64,000 nt of DNA from Emiliania huxleyi CCMP1516. Its lineage: Eukaryota; Haptophyta; Isochrysidales; Noelaerhabdaceae. The translations under genes and the position numbers were made by a program. Below are positions 49,475 to 60,251 of this stretch, piece by piece (position 1 is the stretch's first letter; each line of letters begins with the position of its first letter). The stretch lies in the NCBI RefSeq assembly GCF_000372725.1, contig NW_005199770.1:491063-555062 (forward strand), given 5' to 3'. The notes beneath the pieces are model-generated. The model did not search any database. It had not been told where the DNA came from and saw nothing but the letters and a program-made list of their open reading frames with translations.

Positions 49475-52400
49475 ATGACGGACGAGCTATTTCGCATCTC
49501 GCGGCAGAACAGCATGACCAGCGTCGGCGGCGAGGATTTCGCGGACATCGAGGTGGCGCAAACGCTCGGGCCCCGTGCCTCGCCGACGCCGGCCTTTCTC
49601 CCACCCGATGGTAAAAGCTATCCTCCGCCCGCCCAGGATCCTCACTTGGAGAGAGGTCGACCTCGCTTGCGACCGCCTCCAGGCCGGCAGCTGAGTCGCT
49701 CCGTGAGCCGCGTGCAGCTCAAGCGTTGGGCGTCGGACGGCTGGAGGAAGGCGCGCAGCGCCGGCAACTACTGGCTCCTGTTCGGCATCGCGGCGGTGAG
49801 TGGAAGGAGGCGGTGCGGGCCCACGCGCCGCCGCGCCCCCAAGCCTCCCACGCACCCCGAACCCAGGCGCTGCTCTGGATTAACCTCGACCACGAGTCCT
49901 ACGAGTACTTTGTCGGCACTCTCACGCCCGGCAGAGCCACGCTGCTGCCTCTGCGCCCCCAGCCGCTGAAGGCTCGGACACCGCCGTCCTCTAGGCGCCG
50001 AGCCGGCCGAGCCGCACTACGCCCCCTTCGGCAACAAAGCCGTCATCTTCGACCACCCGGTACCTCTAGACACTCCCGACACGTCAAATTCTCCGCCACA
50101 CGCAACGCATTCCGCCCGCCCTCGCGTCTCCGCCCTCGCTGCCGCCGCCACCCTCGCCCCTACCCTCGCCGCCGCCCTCGCCGCCACTGCCCTCGTCTCC
50201 TCCATAGACCCCCCCCCCCCCCCCAACACACATCGTCCCCCAGCCCGCCACCGAGCTTGCTGCCTTTCTAACCTCTTTAGGCCCTCGCGCCGCTGATCGC
50301 CACCGTCGGCGGGGTGCTCGGCCCGATCGCAGTCTTCACTCTCACGCTGCAAACGCTGTACGGCGGCGGCGCCTTCCACGACTACTTCTCCTCCGCCGCC
50401 ATCGACGCCCGCCACGCACTCTTGCACATCGAACGCGACGCGGCGCGCGACCGCACGCCCTGCTCCGCCCTGCTCCTTCGCACCTGCACTTGGTCTCTCC
50501 CCCCCTCTCCCTCCCCGCCCTCGCCGCCGCCCTCGCCTCCTCCTCCACCGCAGCCTCCCGTCCCCTCCGCCGCCCTCCCGCCGCCCTCCCGCCCCCACCT
50601 CCCGCCCCGTGCACACACAGCTGCGCGGCAACGCGACGCTGCCCGAGCCCGCCGTCTGCTCCCTCCACGAGAACGCACTCGGGCAGTGCGCGCTGGAAGA
50701 CGAGCGCGACTTCTCGTGGGAGCAGACGTGGCGCGAGATGTAGCCGAGATGCAGCCGAGGCGTAGCCGAGATGTAGCCGAGATGCAGCCGAGGCGTAGCC
50801 GAGATGTAGCCGAGACACATCCCAGACGTAGCCGAGGCGTAGGAGCAAGACGGGCCGCGGCCACCACCGAGCGTCCAGGAGCCCTGTCGCTGCCCGCCTC
50901 TTCCGCAGGTTCCACCACGCGGGGTACGGCGCGGTCCACACCGAAGGCATGGACCACGGCCGCCGCTTGCATGGAGGCGGCGGCTGGTTGCTCCGAGGCG
51001 AGGGCGGGCAGGGCGGCGAGGCGGGCGGCGGAGCCAGCGTGGCGGAGAGCGTGGCGGAGGGGGCGGCGAGAGGGGGCGGGGCGGAGGCGGGGGCGACCCA
51101 TCGCCAGCTCGGTGCGATCGGCCGCCGCAAGTCGACCAAGCCGAAGCCAAAGCCCCTCGTTGACGCCGTCGCGGCGAGATGCAGCCGAGATGTAGCCGAG
51201 ATGTAGCTGAGGCATGGCCGAGGCATGGCATGGCCCGTCGGTGCTGCCGTTTCGGCGAAGCGAGGCAGACTTTTCTCTCGGCGACATCTCTGCGACATCT
51301 CTGCGACATCTCTGCGACATCTCTGGACTGCGCTCTCCCCTCGCTGTCGTTAGGCGAAGCGAGACGAGAAGCTCGGCTGGCCCGAGGTGAAGAATGGGTG
51401 GGGCGTCCCAACCGCGACGGTGAGCCACCCCTCCCCTCCCGCGTGGTGCCATCTGCCACTCTGGGAGCCGTCTCGGACCCTGCTCGGACCTTGGCACCCC
51501 TGCAGGACATCTCCCTCGCCTGGGTCATCGCGCTGGCCGTCTTCCCCAAGGTCCTGCGCCCCCCCCCTCCCCCCCCGCCCCGCGCGCACCGGGCCTCGCC
51601 CTGCACTCTGCACATCGTGGCGCTCTCCCCCCGTGGCTCTCCTGCCAGAGTGCCTCGCAGTCTCGCAGGACGTGTGGAGATGGGGCGGATCGCCCGCGTG
51701 CGCGAGAGGGCGGGTTCCCCCTCCCCCCCCCCCCCTTGGACCAGAGGGGACCCCCCCGCCAGCGAGGCGTGACCCGAGGTTGCCCCCCCCTCCAAAGGGG
51801 CACCCTGCGATCGAGTTCCTGCTCCTCCTCGCCGTCGCCGACGACGCCATCGGCCTCGGCATCATCGCGATTGCCTACCCCGACCCGCACCACCCGGTCC
51901 AGCCGCAGTGGATGGGCCTCGCGCTGGTCCGCCACCCGCCATCTCCCGCCATCTCACGAGATCTCCCGAGATCTCCCGAGATCTCACGAGATCTCCCGCG
52001 ATCTCGCGAGATGGCGGCCGAGGATGTGCCTGGCGCCGGTCTGCACAGCCCGCCCCTCGCCCCACACGCCGCGTGTGTCTCCTCGCCTCTCAGGTCGGCG
52101 TGCTCTTCGCCTACCTCCTCCGCCGCTGCGGCTGCATGTCGTGGGGCGCCCACACCTTGCTGCTGTCGCGACATGTTGCCGCGGACGTGGAGCCTAACCT
52201 GACCCTCTCCTCCGAGCCGTACCGCAGGCGCCTACCTCGTCCTGGGCGGTTTCCCCGCGTGGGTGGCCCTCCTCAAGAGCGCACTCCACCCGGCGCTACA
52301 GAGTAGCGCGAGACCGCCCGAGATCGATCGATCACGCGAGATGTGCCCCGAGATCACCCCAGATGCACCCTTCCCGCACCCGGCGCCTAGCCCCCCCACA

Positions 52401-53067
52401 GCACGCGACTCCCCTCGAGGACTCTCTCTCTCACCGCTCTCTGGACCCCTCTCCCAGGCGCTCGCCCTCGTCTTCATCGTCCCCTTCCTCCCCGCCAAGC
52501 TGCCGCCCGGCTACGACCCCACCGCCTCGCAGCGCTGCACACTCTGCGGACGCGCTCTCTGAGCCTCGTCCGAGCCCTCCTCTCGACCTGCTCCGCACCT
52601 CGCTGCAGGCACTCTCTGCGACGCGGGCGTCACGTGCACGCTCGACTCGCGGCGCGTCTCCGCCGCGGTGCGCAGGCGGCTGGGCTGCTTTGCTTGCCTG
52701 CTGTGCGGCGACGAGGACGGCGACAGCTCCCACGATGACGAGTTGATGGGGCGGCACGCGCACGCGCCGCTGCACGCATTCGAGCACGCCCTCAAGGTGG
52801 CCGTCGAGCGAAGGGGGTACCCCGCCTTCACCCTGAAGGCCCTTCGTGGATCGTCCTCGGAGCCGCCCCGGTGTAGGTGCCTGTCGAGATCGGCATGTTC
52901 TTCTTCACGCTCGCCAACGCGGGGGTCAAGCTCGGCTCCGCCGGCACAACGCCCGCCTAGATGCCGCACGCCCCACGCCCCTCTCTTAGTCAAACTCCAC
53001 GTCAAACTCCTCCCTTCGCCTGGCTCCAGAGGCCACACCATGCCGCGTCTAGCGCAGAGCTGCGTGG

Positions 53068-53119
<52 letters not shown>

Positions 53120-54140
53120 CTCCACACGAATGCGCGCACGTTCGGTCGAGGCTGCGAGCAAAGCTGGCCGTTCCCCTCCCCCCACACGCAGGCCCGCTGA
53201 CGGTCGGCGTCTTCACCGCCCTCGTCGCCGGCAAGATGCTCGGAATCACGACTCTCGTCTGCCTCGCGAGCTGCTTGCGCATCGCCCCGCTCGCCGAAGG
53301 CATCATACCCCGACGTGGGGAGGCGGGCAGAGGCGCGGAGTCTTGTCGGAGCCCTCTCTGAGCCTTCCCGCGTAGGCATGACGCTGCTCGACGTGGTGAT
53401 GGTGTCGGCCGTCGCATCCGTCGGTTTGACCGTCGCTCTGTTCGTCTCGGGCGAGACATAGCCGAGACACGCAGCCGAGATGCTTCGACCGTCGCTCTGT
53501 CGGCGGGCGAGGGGGATGGACCCAGCTTTGCGCCAGCTCAACGAGCGGCGAAGGGCGGCGCTTCCTCCCCGCCTGATGCCCGTGTGTGCCCGGTTGTGTC
53601 TGTCCACAGGCGAGGCGTACCAGCACGAGGAGCTGCAGTCCGAGTCGAAGCTAGGCGCCTCTCTTTGCCCAGCTCTCTTCTCGCACCCCCCCCCTTCCCG
53701 CCGAGGCTTGTCCCCCCCCCCCCCCCACAGGCGCTCTGCTCTCCGGCCTGATGGGGCTCGTCTGCTATGGCATCTCGAAGATGTCCTGCTGGCCGCACAA
53801 CAAGAAGCCGTCGCTTGCGGGAATGGACGCGAGCAACACGAGCCAGGTCGGCCCCGCCAACGACGGAGGGGCGCCCGACGCGGGCTTGAGTCGGAAGGAC
53901 AGCGCATGCAGCGCCACTGCGGTCGTCGACGGCGGCCTCGATGAGAGGTCATTGGACGGGCACGACGCCGCTGGCATCTGGGGTGCCCGCGGGGGGCACA
54001 ATTCAAGCTGTAGGAGCAGCAACAACGGCGAGGGTGACAAAGACCGATACTCCACGCCCGCCGCGTACGCAGCCACCGCTCAACAGCACGCGTGGCTGAA
54101 GCAGGGCGCGCCCCAGAGGCAGAGGTGGCACCACTCCTGA
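49475..54140 (+). CDS. NhaA-type Na+/H+ antiporter, intron-rich
   Basis: Exons in order spell an NhaA antiporter of the alpha-proteobacterial/algal type. They are MTDELFRISRQNSMTSVGGE (cytosolic leader), ALLWINLDHESYEYFVGTL, NKAVIFDHPV, APLIATVGGVLGPIAVFTLT, KNGWGVPTAT joined to DISLAWVIALAVFPK, HPAIEFLLLLAVADDAIGLG (the ADD motif with the ion-binding Asp pair), IIAIAYPDPHHPVQPQWMGL, VGVLFAYLLRRCGCMSW, AYLVLGGFPAWVALLKSALH, ALALVFIVPFLPAK, HAFEHALKVAVE, VEIGMFFFTLANAGVKLGSA, GPLTVGVFTALVAGKMLGIT, GMTLLDVVMVSAVASVGLTV with ALFVSGE, and ALLSGLMGLVCYGISKM. A hydrophilic tail ends at 54138. The protein exchanges Na+ for H+ across a membrane. The Ser-rich leader gives no clear targeting signal. 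At least ten introns are needed, several filled with 10-11-nt repeats. A CCCAG acceptor just before the ATG leaves room for a 5' exon. Confidence 0.85.
50738..50850. repeat. Intronic 11-nt minisatellite (GATGTAGCCGA)n
   Basis: About ten copies of GAT(G/A)(C/T)AGCCGA, the same unit as in the Hsp70 introns, in an NhaA intron. Confidence 0.9.
51176..51225. repeat. Intronic 11-nt repeat (GATGTAGCCGA)n
   Basis: Three to four copies of the same unit in the next NhaA intron. Confidence 0.8.
51277..51328. repeat. Intronic 11-nt repeat (GCGACATCTCT)n
   Basis: Four to five perfect copies of a different 11-base unit, 60 bases after the previous array. Confidence 0.9.
51948..52012. repeat. Intronic 10-nt repeat (GAGATCTCCC)n
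   Basis: About six units (GAGATCTCCC, GAGATCTCAC, GAGATGGC) in the NhaA intron after QWMGLALV. Confidence 0.9.
53070..53117. repeat. (CA)n microsatellite in an NhaA intron
   Basis: 24 perfect CA units, directly after an exon encoding ANAGVKLGSA and before the exon encoding PLTVGVFTALVAG. Confidence 0.97.
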
Positions 54141-55375
54141 GAGCACCCGCCGAACGGGGCGACGAACGGCGTGCGTCGTCTCGCCCCACCCGAGAGATGG
54201 CAGGAATGGGACAGAAAGAGACGGGCCGGGCAACATCGGACTATCACACCACACACAGCTTCGTTCCCTCGGCGCGGTGTGTGGTGTCGTCAGTCGTGTG
54301 TGGGGGCACGATGGGAGACGGTGTTTGCGCTGGGTCCTAAAAAAGGTTCCTTCGCCATGCGCGGTCCTCGCTGACCCTGCCAAACTCTCTCGCCGCCGTT
54401 CGCGGCTCGGCTTGCGTATGCGGTTGGGAGCTTCGAGGACATGCAGGCGTCCCGCCCCCTCCGGTCATCCCCCCCGGCTCCCAAGTGCGCGGCCGCGACG
54501 CGCTGCGCACCCTCTTCCGCGCTGCGCCCGCTCTCGGCATGGCCGTCGTCCGCCGAGATCACCTCCTCTTCGCGTCGCAGGTGCACAACCAAGGGCTGGC
54601 CATCTCCGTATCCATCATGGTGAAGCCAATGGGCCAAAAATGGAGGGAGCGCCCCTCCCAGGTGGCCGGAGGGTACACCTCGGGTCGGCGTGCTGGGGGG
54701 GCGCCGGTGCGCAAGCCCACTTTCCGGGCGACCCCGAGGGGGAGGAGGCCGGGCGAATGGCGGCAACTCATTGTTAGTGTCCCGGGCCGCTGCGGCACCG
54801 TTTATACGGCCCCTCGTGATGTCTTTCCGATTTTGTATTGTGAGTCGTCCTCTGGCCAGCCGAGGGGCACCAGAACGGCATGTGTACTGCTGCTGGCTGC
54901 GGGCGCGGAATGGGCTTTTTTTAACTCGCAACCAAGTATACTATATAAGGACACCCTCGGGGGGGACACTCGGCGCATGTGCGACACGTCAGGGTGGAGT
55001 TGGCGGTGGCCGAGCGTCGTCTCCCGATCGACTCGCAGCGGAGTCGAGGGGTGAAGCGCGTCGCGCTGCGACACTCGAGAGCCGGCGGGATGGCCGTGGG
55101 GCGCGGCCGACTTTGATGCCCTCGAAGGTCCAATGCGCAATCGTTCTGTGAGACCCACGCGTACAGGAAAGGGGGCGGAGACGCGCCATTCTGCTGGTAC
55201 CTTTTTTGGGACCCATCGCTCCCGCGTTCCACACAGTGGGGAATGTGTGGGGCATGTTTGGCTTTGAGTATTGAGACACGTGCGAGTGAGAATTGAAACG
55301 ATGAGGGAAAAAATCGTATATTCGACAGTGGCGTCGCGCCACTCTCACGTCTCAGACTCAGTTTCTCACGCGTGC
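54141..55375. other. No supported gene
   Basis: Frames on both strands overlap and none has a motif. TATACTATATAAGG near 54946 is TATA-like, but no gene follows it. One patch (54520-54640: AVVRRDHLLFASQVHNQGLA) reads protein-like and may be an orphan exon. Confidence 0.4.
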
Positions 55376-57614
55376 TCAAAGCATAAGCAACTGACCCCAC
55401 TTTCCTGGCCCGTGCGGCGGGCTTCCGGCCCGCTGGCCATCCGGACCCGCCCCCCGTCGGCGTCGCCATGCCAATGGCAAGGCGCGGGCAGCGATCGCGG
55501 CCGCGAGGATAGCGACCGCCGCAAAAGCCGCAACGATCGCCGCGACCGCGACGCGCTCGGGCGAAGCGGCGCTCCGTAGCGCTGAGAGGAGAGCGGCGTC
55601 CGCGTCCGCCGAGCATGACAAACGCGCCTCGGCACAGAGGCCTAGCGCCTCTGGCGAGCGCGGGAGCCGACTCAGCTCCTCGCGGAGGATCGCGGCGGCG
55701 GCGGCTCGCGCGGGCAATCCGGCACGGTCCTCCCCCACCTCGAGGACGGCGAGCGCCAGCGCCGGCCGGCGCGAGGCGTAGAGCGAGGGCGGCTCGTCGT
55801 AGCCCATCGCGTCTTGGAGGCGCACCGCCGCCTCCAGCTCAACCACCGCCGCCCGCGCCGCGTCGAGCTGGCCCGCCGTTGTGCGCCGCGCCGCGAGCAC
55901 GGCCGCGCGGAGGGAGCGCACGTAGATGGCGGAGAGGAGGACGAGCCTGGACGTGTCACGGACGCGTCATGGGACGCGTCATGGGGACGTGTCATGGACG
56001 CGACTAGACGGCGGGAGAGGAGGACGAGCCTGCCGTGCTCGAGCGGGGTGAGGCGGCGCGACTCGGCCTGCAGCTCGAGGAGGGCGGAGATCGCCTCCTT
56101 GTTGCGACCCGTGTGCGCGAGCGCCATGCCGCGAGCGAACAGCGACGCCGCGCGCGCGTAGTGCAGGCCGGCGCGGGGCGGCGGCCGGTGCAGCGCCGCG
56201 TCCCAGTCGCGAAAGTAGACGTCCGTCAGCGCGGGCGCGGCGAGGTATCGCTCATAGCTGTTGAGGTCGGCCGAGTGCGCAGACACGAGCAGCCCACGCC
56301 TTGCGAACTCCGCGACGGCGTCGCCGGAACGCACGGCGGCGGCTCGGTCTCCCGCCATCCGGGCGCACCTACGGGACGCGTCATGGAACGCCTCTCCCGC
56401 CAGACGGGGGACGTGTCACGGACGCGTCTCCGGGCGCGCGCCAGACAAGAGACTCGAGGTTGTGCTCCGGGTAGACCTGCTCGACGAGCGGCCTCGCCGC
56501 CGCCGCCGAGTTGCATGACACGCACGCCTCGAAGCGACCGCGGCGCATGTCGATGTGCGACGGCATGTGGAGCAAGTGCGGCGCGTCCGGGCACAGCCCA
56601 CGCAACGCGTCCGCCGCACCTGCAGGAAGAGTCCGAGAAGGGTCCGAGAAGTGTCCGGCGGAGGCCGCGCAAGCCGCGCCGTCGGCGCCGGCCGCGTCGG
56701 CGACGTGCGAGTCGGAGGCTTCGTTGAGGTGGATGAGGAGATGGAGGCCGCCTACGGAGACCGCTCCGAGAACCGTCGAGGGAGTAGGACGAGGCGAGGC
56801 GGAGGAGAGGGAGGTGCCAGGCCGCCTGGGTGCCCCGGTGCGAGGGCAAGCGTCGCCAGCAGGTGCGCTTTGGCGCGCGCCGCGTGCGGCCGCGCCCTAG
56901 TGCCCGCCGGCAGGTCTGCCTATCGGAAGTGTCAGGGACGTGTCAGGGGCATGTCAGAGACACTCGTCCTTCCCACCTCCGGTCGCTTGCCCAATAGTCC
57001 CACGGCGCCACGTTCATCCACGCGTCCGCCGCCAGGTAGCGCACGAGCGAGTGCGATTTCTCCGCGCGCGCCGCCGCCTCCATCGCCTCGGCATACGCGA
57101 TGCGCTGGACAACGGTCGCTGCTGCGTTGGTGGCGTTGGCGGCGTAGCGGACCGCGAGAGCGCGCACCAGCCACCAGCCCGCCGCCGCGTCGCGCAAGCT
57201 GCTATCGCGTGCGCTGGGCGGGAGCAGCTGCGTGCTGTTGCCGGGCACGTGCGGCGGGAGCAGCTCTGCCGCGCGAGAGGCGGCAGCTCGTGCGGCGGCG
57301 AGCGAGAGTGGAGGCTTGAGGGCGTGGTTGAGGGTGGGGCCGAGTGACCAGCCGACACCCCAGTGGCACATGGCGCACGATGGCGCGAGCAATTCGCACC
57401 GCTCAAACGCCTCGCGTGCGCGGAGAAAGTCGAAGCCGAGCGCAAGGCGCATGCCCTCCTCGAAGGCAAGGGTCGCGCCGCCGCCGCCGCCGCACGCGCT
57501 GAAGCGAACCTCGCAGCTGCGGCTGCCGGAGAGGTTTGCGATCGGCATGGGCTCGTCTTGCTTCGTGAGGACGCCGTTGAACAGCGCAGCCATCGTCAGC
57601 CATCGCCGAACCAT
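55376..57614 (-). CDS. TPR-type repeat protein with a C-terminal membrane span, four or more exons
   Basis: Exon 1 from ATG 57614 includes EEGMRLALGFDFLRAREAFE, RCELLAPSCAMCHWGVGWSL and GPTLNHALKPPLSLAAARAA, then DAWMNVAPWDYW. A middle exon (about 56700-56450) has DAPHLLHMPSHIDMRRGRFE and VEQVYPEHNLE. The third (about 56360-55990) has DLNSYERYLAAPALTDVYFR and ARAASLFARGMALAHTGRNK. The fourth (55921-55376) has ARAAVVELEAAVRLQDAMGY and a span AAIVAAFAAVAILAAAIAAR near the end. The pairing of CAMxxWG...GP.xN with HLxHMPSHIxxRxGRF is the signature of a TPR protein family found in bacteria and algae whose function is unknown to me. The membrane span suggests a tail anchor. Introns carry GACGCGTCATGG-type repeats. 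Confidence 0.7.
55950..56005. repeat. Intronic 11-12-nt repeat (ACGCGTCATGGG)n
   Basis: ACGTGTCACGGACGCGTCAT, GGGACGCGTCATGGGGACGT, then GTCATGGACGCG. Related ACGTGTCA/GACGCGTC pieces occur in the other introns of this gene near 56375, 56405 and 56935. Confidence 0.85.
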
Positions 57615-57975
57615 CCGTGTCGCAGGCGGCGCGATCCGTGTCGCCGGCGGCGCGCGGCGAGGCTTGAAACGGCCAGGGGCAAAGGTAGCAGCGAGCCGAG
57701 CGCAAGCAGGAAGGCCGCCTGCGAGCTGCGTGAGAAACGAGACGGAAGACAGGCTCGGTCTGGCACGGTGCGGTATGGGGGCGCGTTAGTCAGCTCAGCC
57801 TCAAGCGCCACGACGAATGGGGCGCGTCAGTCCGCGCCGCGCGCATTGAGCCCTTCAGCTCCGTCACCTGGCTCAAGCGCGTCGCCGACCGAGCAGGGAG
57901 CAGCGCCCCTCCCTTGGCCACCAGGCCACGCCCAAGTCGCGCACGCAGGGCCTTATCTCTGAAACGCGGACGCTC

Positions 57976-58075
57976 CAGCCTCCCAGCTCACCACCTCGCC
58001 TTCTCTGTCGCCCTCCTGGCCCAGGCCCATCAGTAGTAAGTCTGAGCCGTCCCAAACCGCACTCACCTTGGGTCT
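57976..58075 (+). repeat. 100-base direct repeat, copy 1
   Basis: CTCCCAGCTCACCACCTCGC, CTTCTCTGTCGCCCTCCTGG, CCCAGGCCCATCAGTA and CCGTCCCAAACCGCACT. The second copy is 358 bases downstream. GGCCTTATCTC stands ahead of both. Confidence 0.9.
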
Positions 58076-58333
58076 GCAAGCTCACACCGGCTCGTGATGC
58101 CACGGAGAGGGCTCGAGATTGTCTCCGGTGGACCCCATCCGAGGCGATTGCGAGGGCTTTCCGGAGGTCATCATCGGTGCCACCGACCGTGATATGTCTC
58201 GTCCCGTAGTACTCATGCACCAGGCGCATGGATGCAGTCATAATATGTAGGCCTTATCTCCCGAAGTTTTGAGCAATAGCCGCCAATAGTACTTTTTGGC
58301 ACTTCATCGCGACACGTCCAGGTGCCGACAAAG

Positions 58334-58440
58334 CGGCTTCCCAGCTCACCACCTCGCCTTCTCTGTCGCTCTCCTGGCCCAGGCCCATCAGTATCAAGCC
58401 TGAGCCGTCCCAAACCGCACTTATCTTGGGTGATGAAGCT
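58334..58440 (+). repeat. 100-base direct repeat, copy 2
   Basis: About 93 percent identical to 57976-58075. Confidence 0.9.
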
Positions 58441-59141
58441 CACTCTGGCTCATACCACGGCTCTGCAGCCTCACACACGCCCGTTTCAGCCACAGACACC
58501 GCCGGCACGCACTCCCACTTCACACATGCTCAAACACAACCCCACCAAAGGCAAAGCACATCCCTGCTCAGAATTGGCAAGGGCTACCACTTGGTGACCC
58601 AGGCAGCCTTTGGCTCGCCACTGCACTCGGCTCCTCTCAATGCGTGTCGGGCACCCCCCACGACAGCACGCCGACGGCAAGCTTTGACGCCCGTCTGGTG
58701 GACCTGCTGTGGCCACAGCCGCCCCTCACATGCAGCTCGCACCATGACTCGACACCGGGCCCGCTCATCCCGGTCCTGGCGGCGTGTGTGAAGGATGCGC
58801 GGCCAAGCCGCTGGCTGGCGCCGCTTGAACGTCCGAGATGGCCGCAGCACAGGCCACGCGTCGCGCCGCCGGCCAAGCGCAAGCCCAGCCTCTCGGCGGT
58901 CGAGTTGGTCGAGCTGGCGGGCGGAGAGCCGCCAAGAGGGCAGCAGCGGGGCGTGAGAGGCCGTGCGAGCTAGCGCAAGCGCAAGCGCTAGCGCTTCGGG
59001 CGATTCGATTAGGCGGCCTACCTAGGCCTTTAACAACGAAGGCGCTCTCAAAAAGAAAGGCCATTCAGCAGACAGAACTCCCTCGCGCTGTGCGCTGGTC
59101 TGTGAGAGGTTGAGGTGCGAGCCCGTCTCAGCACAAGAGTC

Positions 59142-60251
59142 ATGACGGCCGCTTCCTCCGCGGCGCCGAGAAGCGACAGCGGCGGCGAAGAGCACGAACG
59201 CTGCATGGCGGCGGTCGAGAGTGCGCTCGAGTACTGCCCACGCGTGGCCCAGCTCCGTCAGGCGCCTCGACCGCCGCTCCGCGTCGCCCACCCGCTGCCG
59301 CCGCTGCTGTGACTGCCCGTCTCCCTCTCTCCGCCCGCACCTCTCGCTCCAACCGTCTCTCGCTGGCGGCTGCAGGCGCTGCAGAAGCTTGGGCGGGATG
59401 TGCCCGTCTCGTGCATGCGCTGCCCAGACCCGGAGGCGGGCAAGACGGCGGCCGCGGGCGGCTTCATGCCCGACACCGGCACCATCGTCATGTGCCAGCA
59501 GTGGGCGGCGGAGCAGCCCGGGGAGGTGGCGTGGCACCGCCTAGAGACGCAGCGCTCTCTCCCGATGCCGGAGAGAGGAGAGCCTGCGACTGTCGCCGCG
59601 CCCGCCGCCTCTCAGCCCGCCCGCCGCCTCTCTGCCCGTGTGAGACGCCGTCCACTGGGCGGCCAGGTGCCAAACACGGTGGCGCACGAGATGATCCACG
59701 CGTACGACGACGCGCGCGCGCGCCTCGACTGGACCAACCTCGTCCACCATGCCTGCACCGAGATCCGCGCCGCCAACCTCTCGGGCGACTGCTCCTTTTG
59801 GCGCGAGGTGAACCGCGCAAACGTCTCGCCGCTGCGCGTCGCAAAGGCGAGAGGGCGGCCACGTCTCGGGCATAGCTCGGCTAATCTCGTCCGAATCTCG
59901 TCTTCTGAATACACCTCGGCCCACCCCCGGCTGACTCTCGGCTAACACGCCGCTGCGCATCACCAAGGCGGGCGAGCGGTGCGTGCGACGGCGCGCGCAC
60001 CAGCTGCGCCGCCGGCAACACCGCGCGACGCCGCTCACCTTGCAGCGGGTGAGTAGGCGCGCGCAGATCTCGGTCGCCATGAACCCGGCGTGCACGTCGG
60101 AGCGTGCAGCGGAGGCGGCGGTGGATCAGGCGACCACACACCACCACCGAGACACTCTCCCGAGACGCCTCCGCCTACAGACTTCCTCGTGGCGGAGCAG
60201 GCGATGAGGCACTGCTTCGCCGACACGGCGCCCTTTGAGCGCGTGCCGTGA
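59142..60251 (+). CDS. ATP23: Mitochondrial inner-membrane protease ATP23
   Basis: ATP23 is a zinc metalloprotease of the intermembrane space that processes Atp6 and helps assemble ATP synthase. Exons: [20 protein letters not shown]...[10 protein letters not shown]; then [20 protein letters not shown] with [16 protein letters not shown]; then [20 protein letters not shown] with the HEMIH zinc motif and [20 protein letters not shown]; then [29 protein letters not shown]; and [20 protein letters not shown]. The stop is at 60249. All core family blocks are present in order, including the conserved cysteines. Intron 1 (59262-59375) joins RQ/ALQ in phase 0 and begins with GC (CAG/GCGCCT), ending CTGCAG. 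Intron 2 (about 59524-59665) is also phase 0. Other introns lie near 59850-59970 and 60000-60065. Confidence 0.85.

Larger units (their letters stand above)
57615..59141. other. No supported gene; contains a 100-base direct repeat
   Basis: Frames here are low-quality. The region carries direct repeats at 57976-58075 and 58334-58440. GCTAGCGCAAGCGCAAGCGC-like palindromic sequence lies near 58970. Confidence 0.5.

Noticed and set aside
54940-54960. A TATA-box promoter (TATACTATATAAGG)
   Set aside because: No credible coding sequence starts within a plausible distance on either strand.
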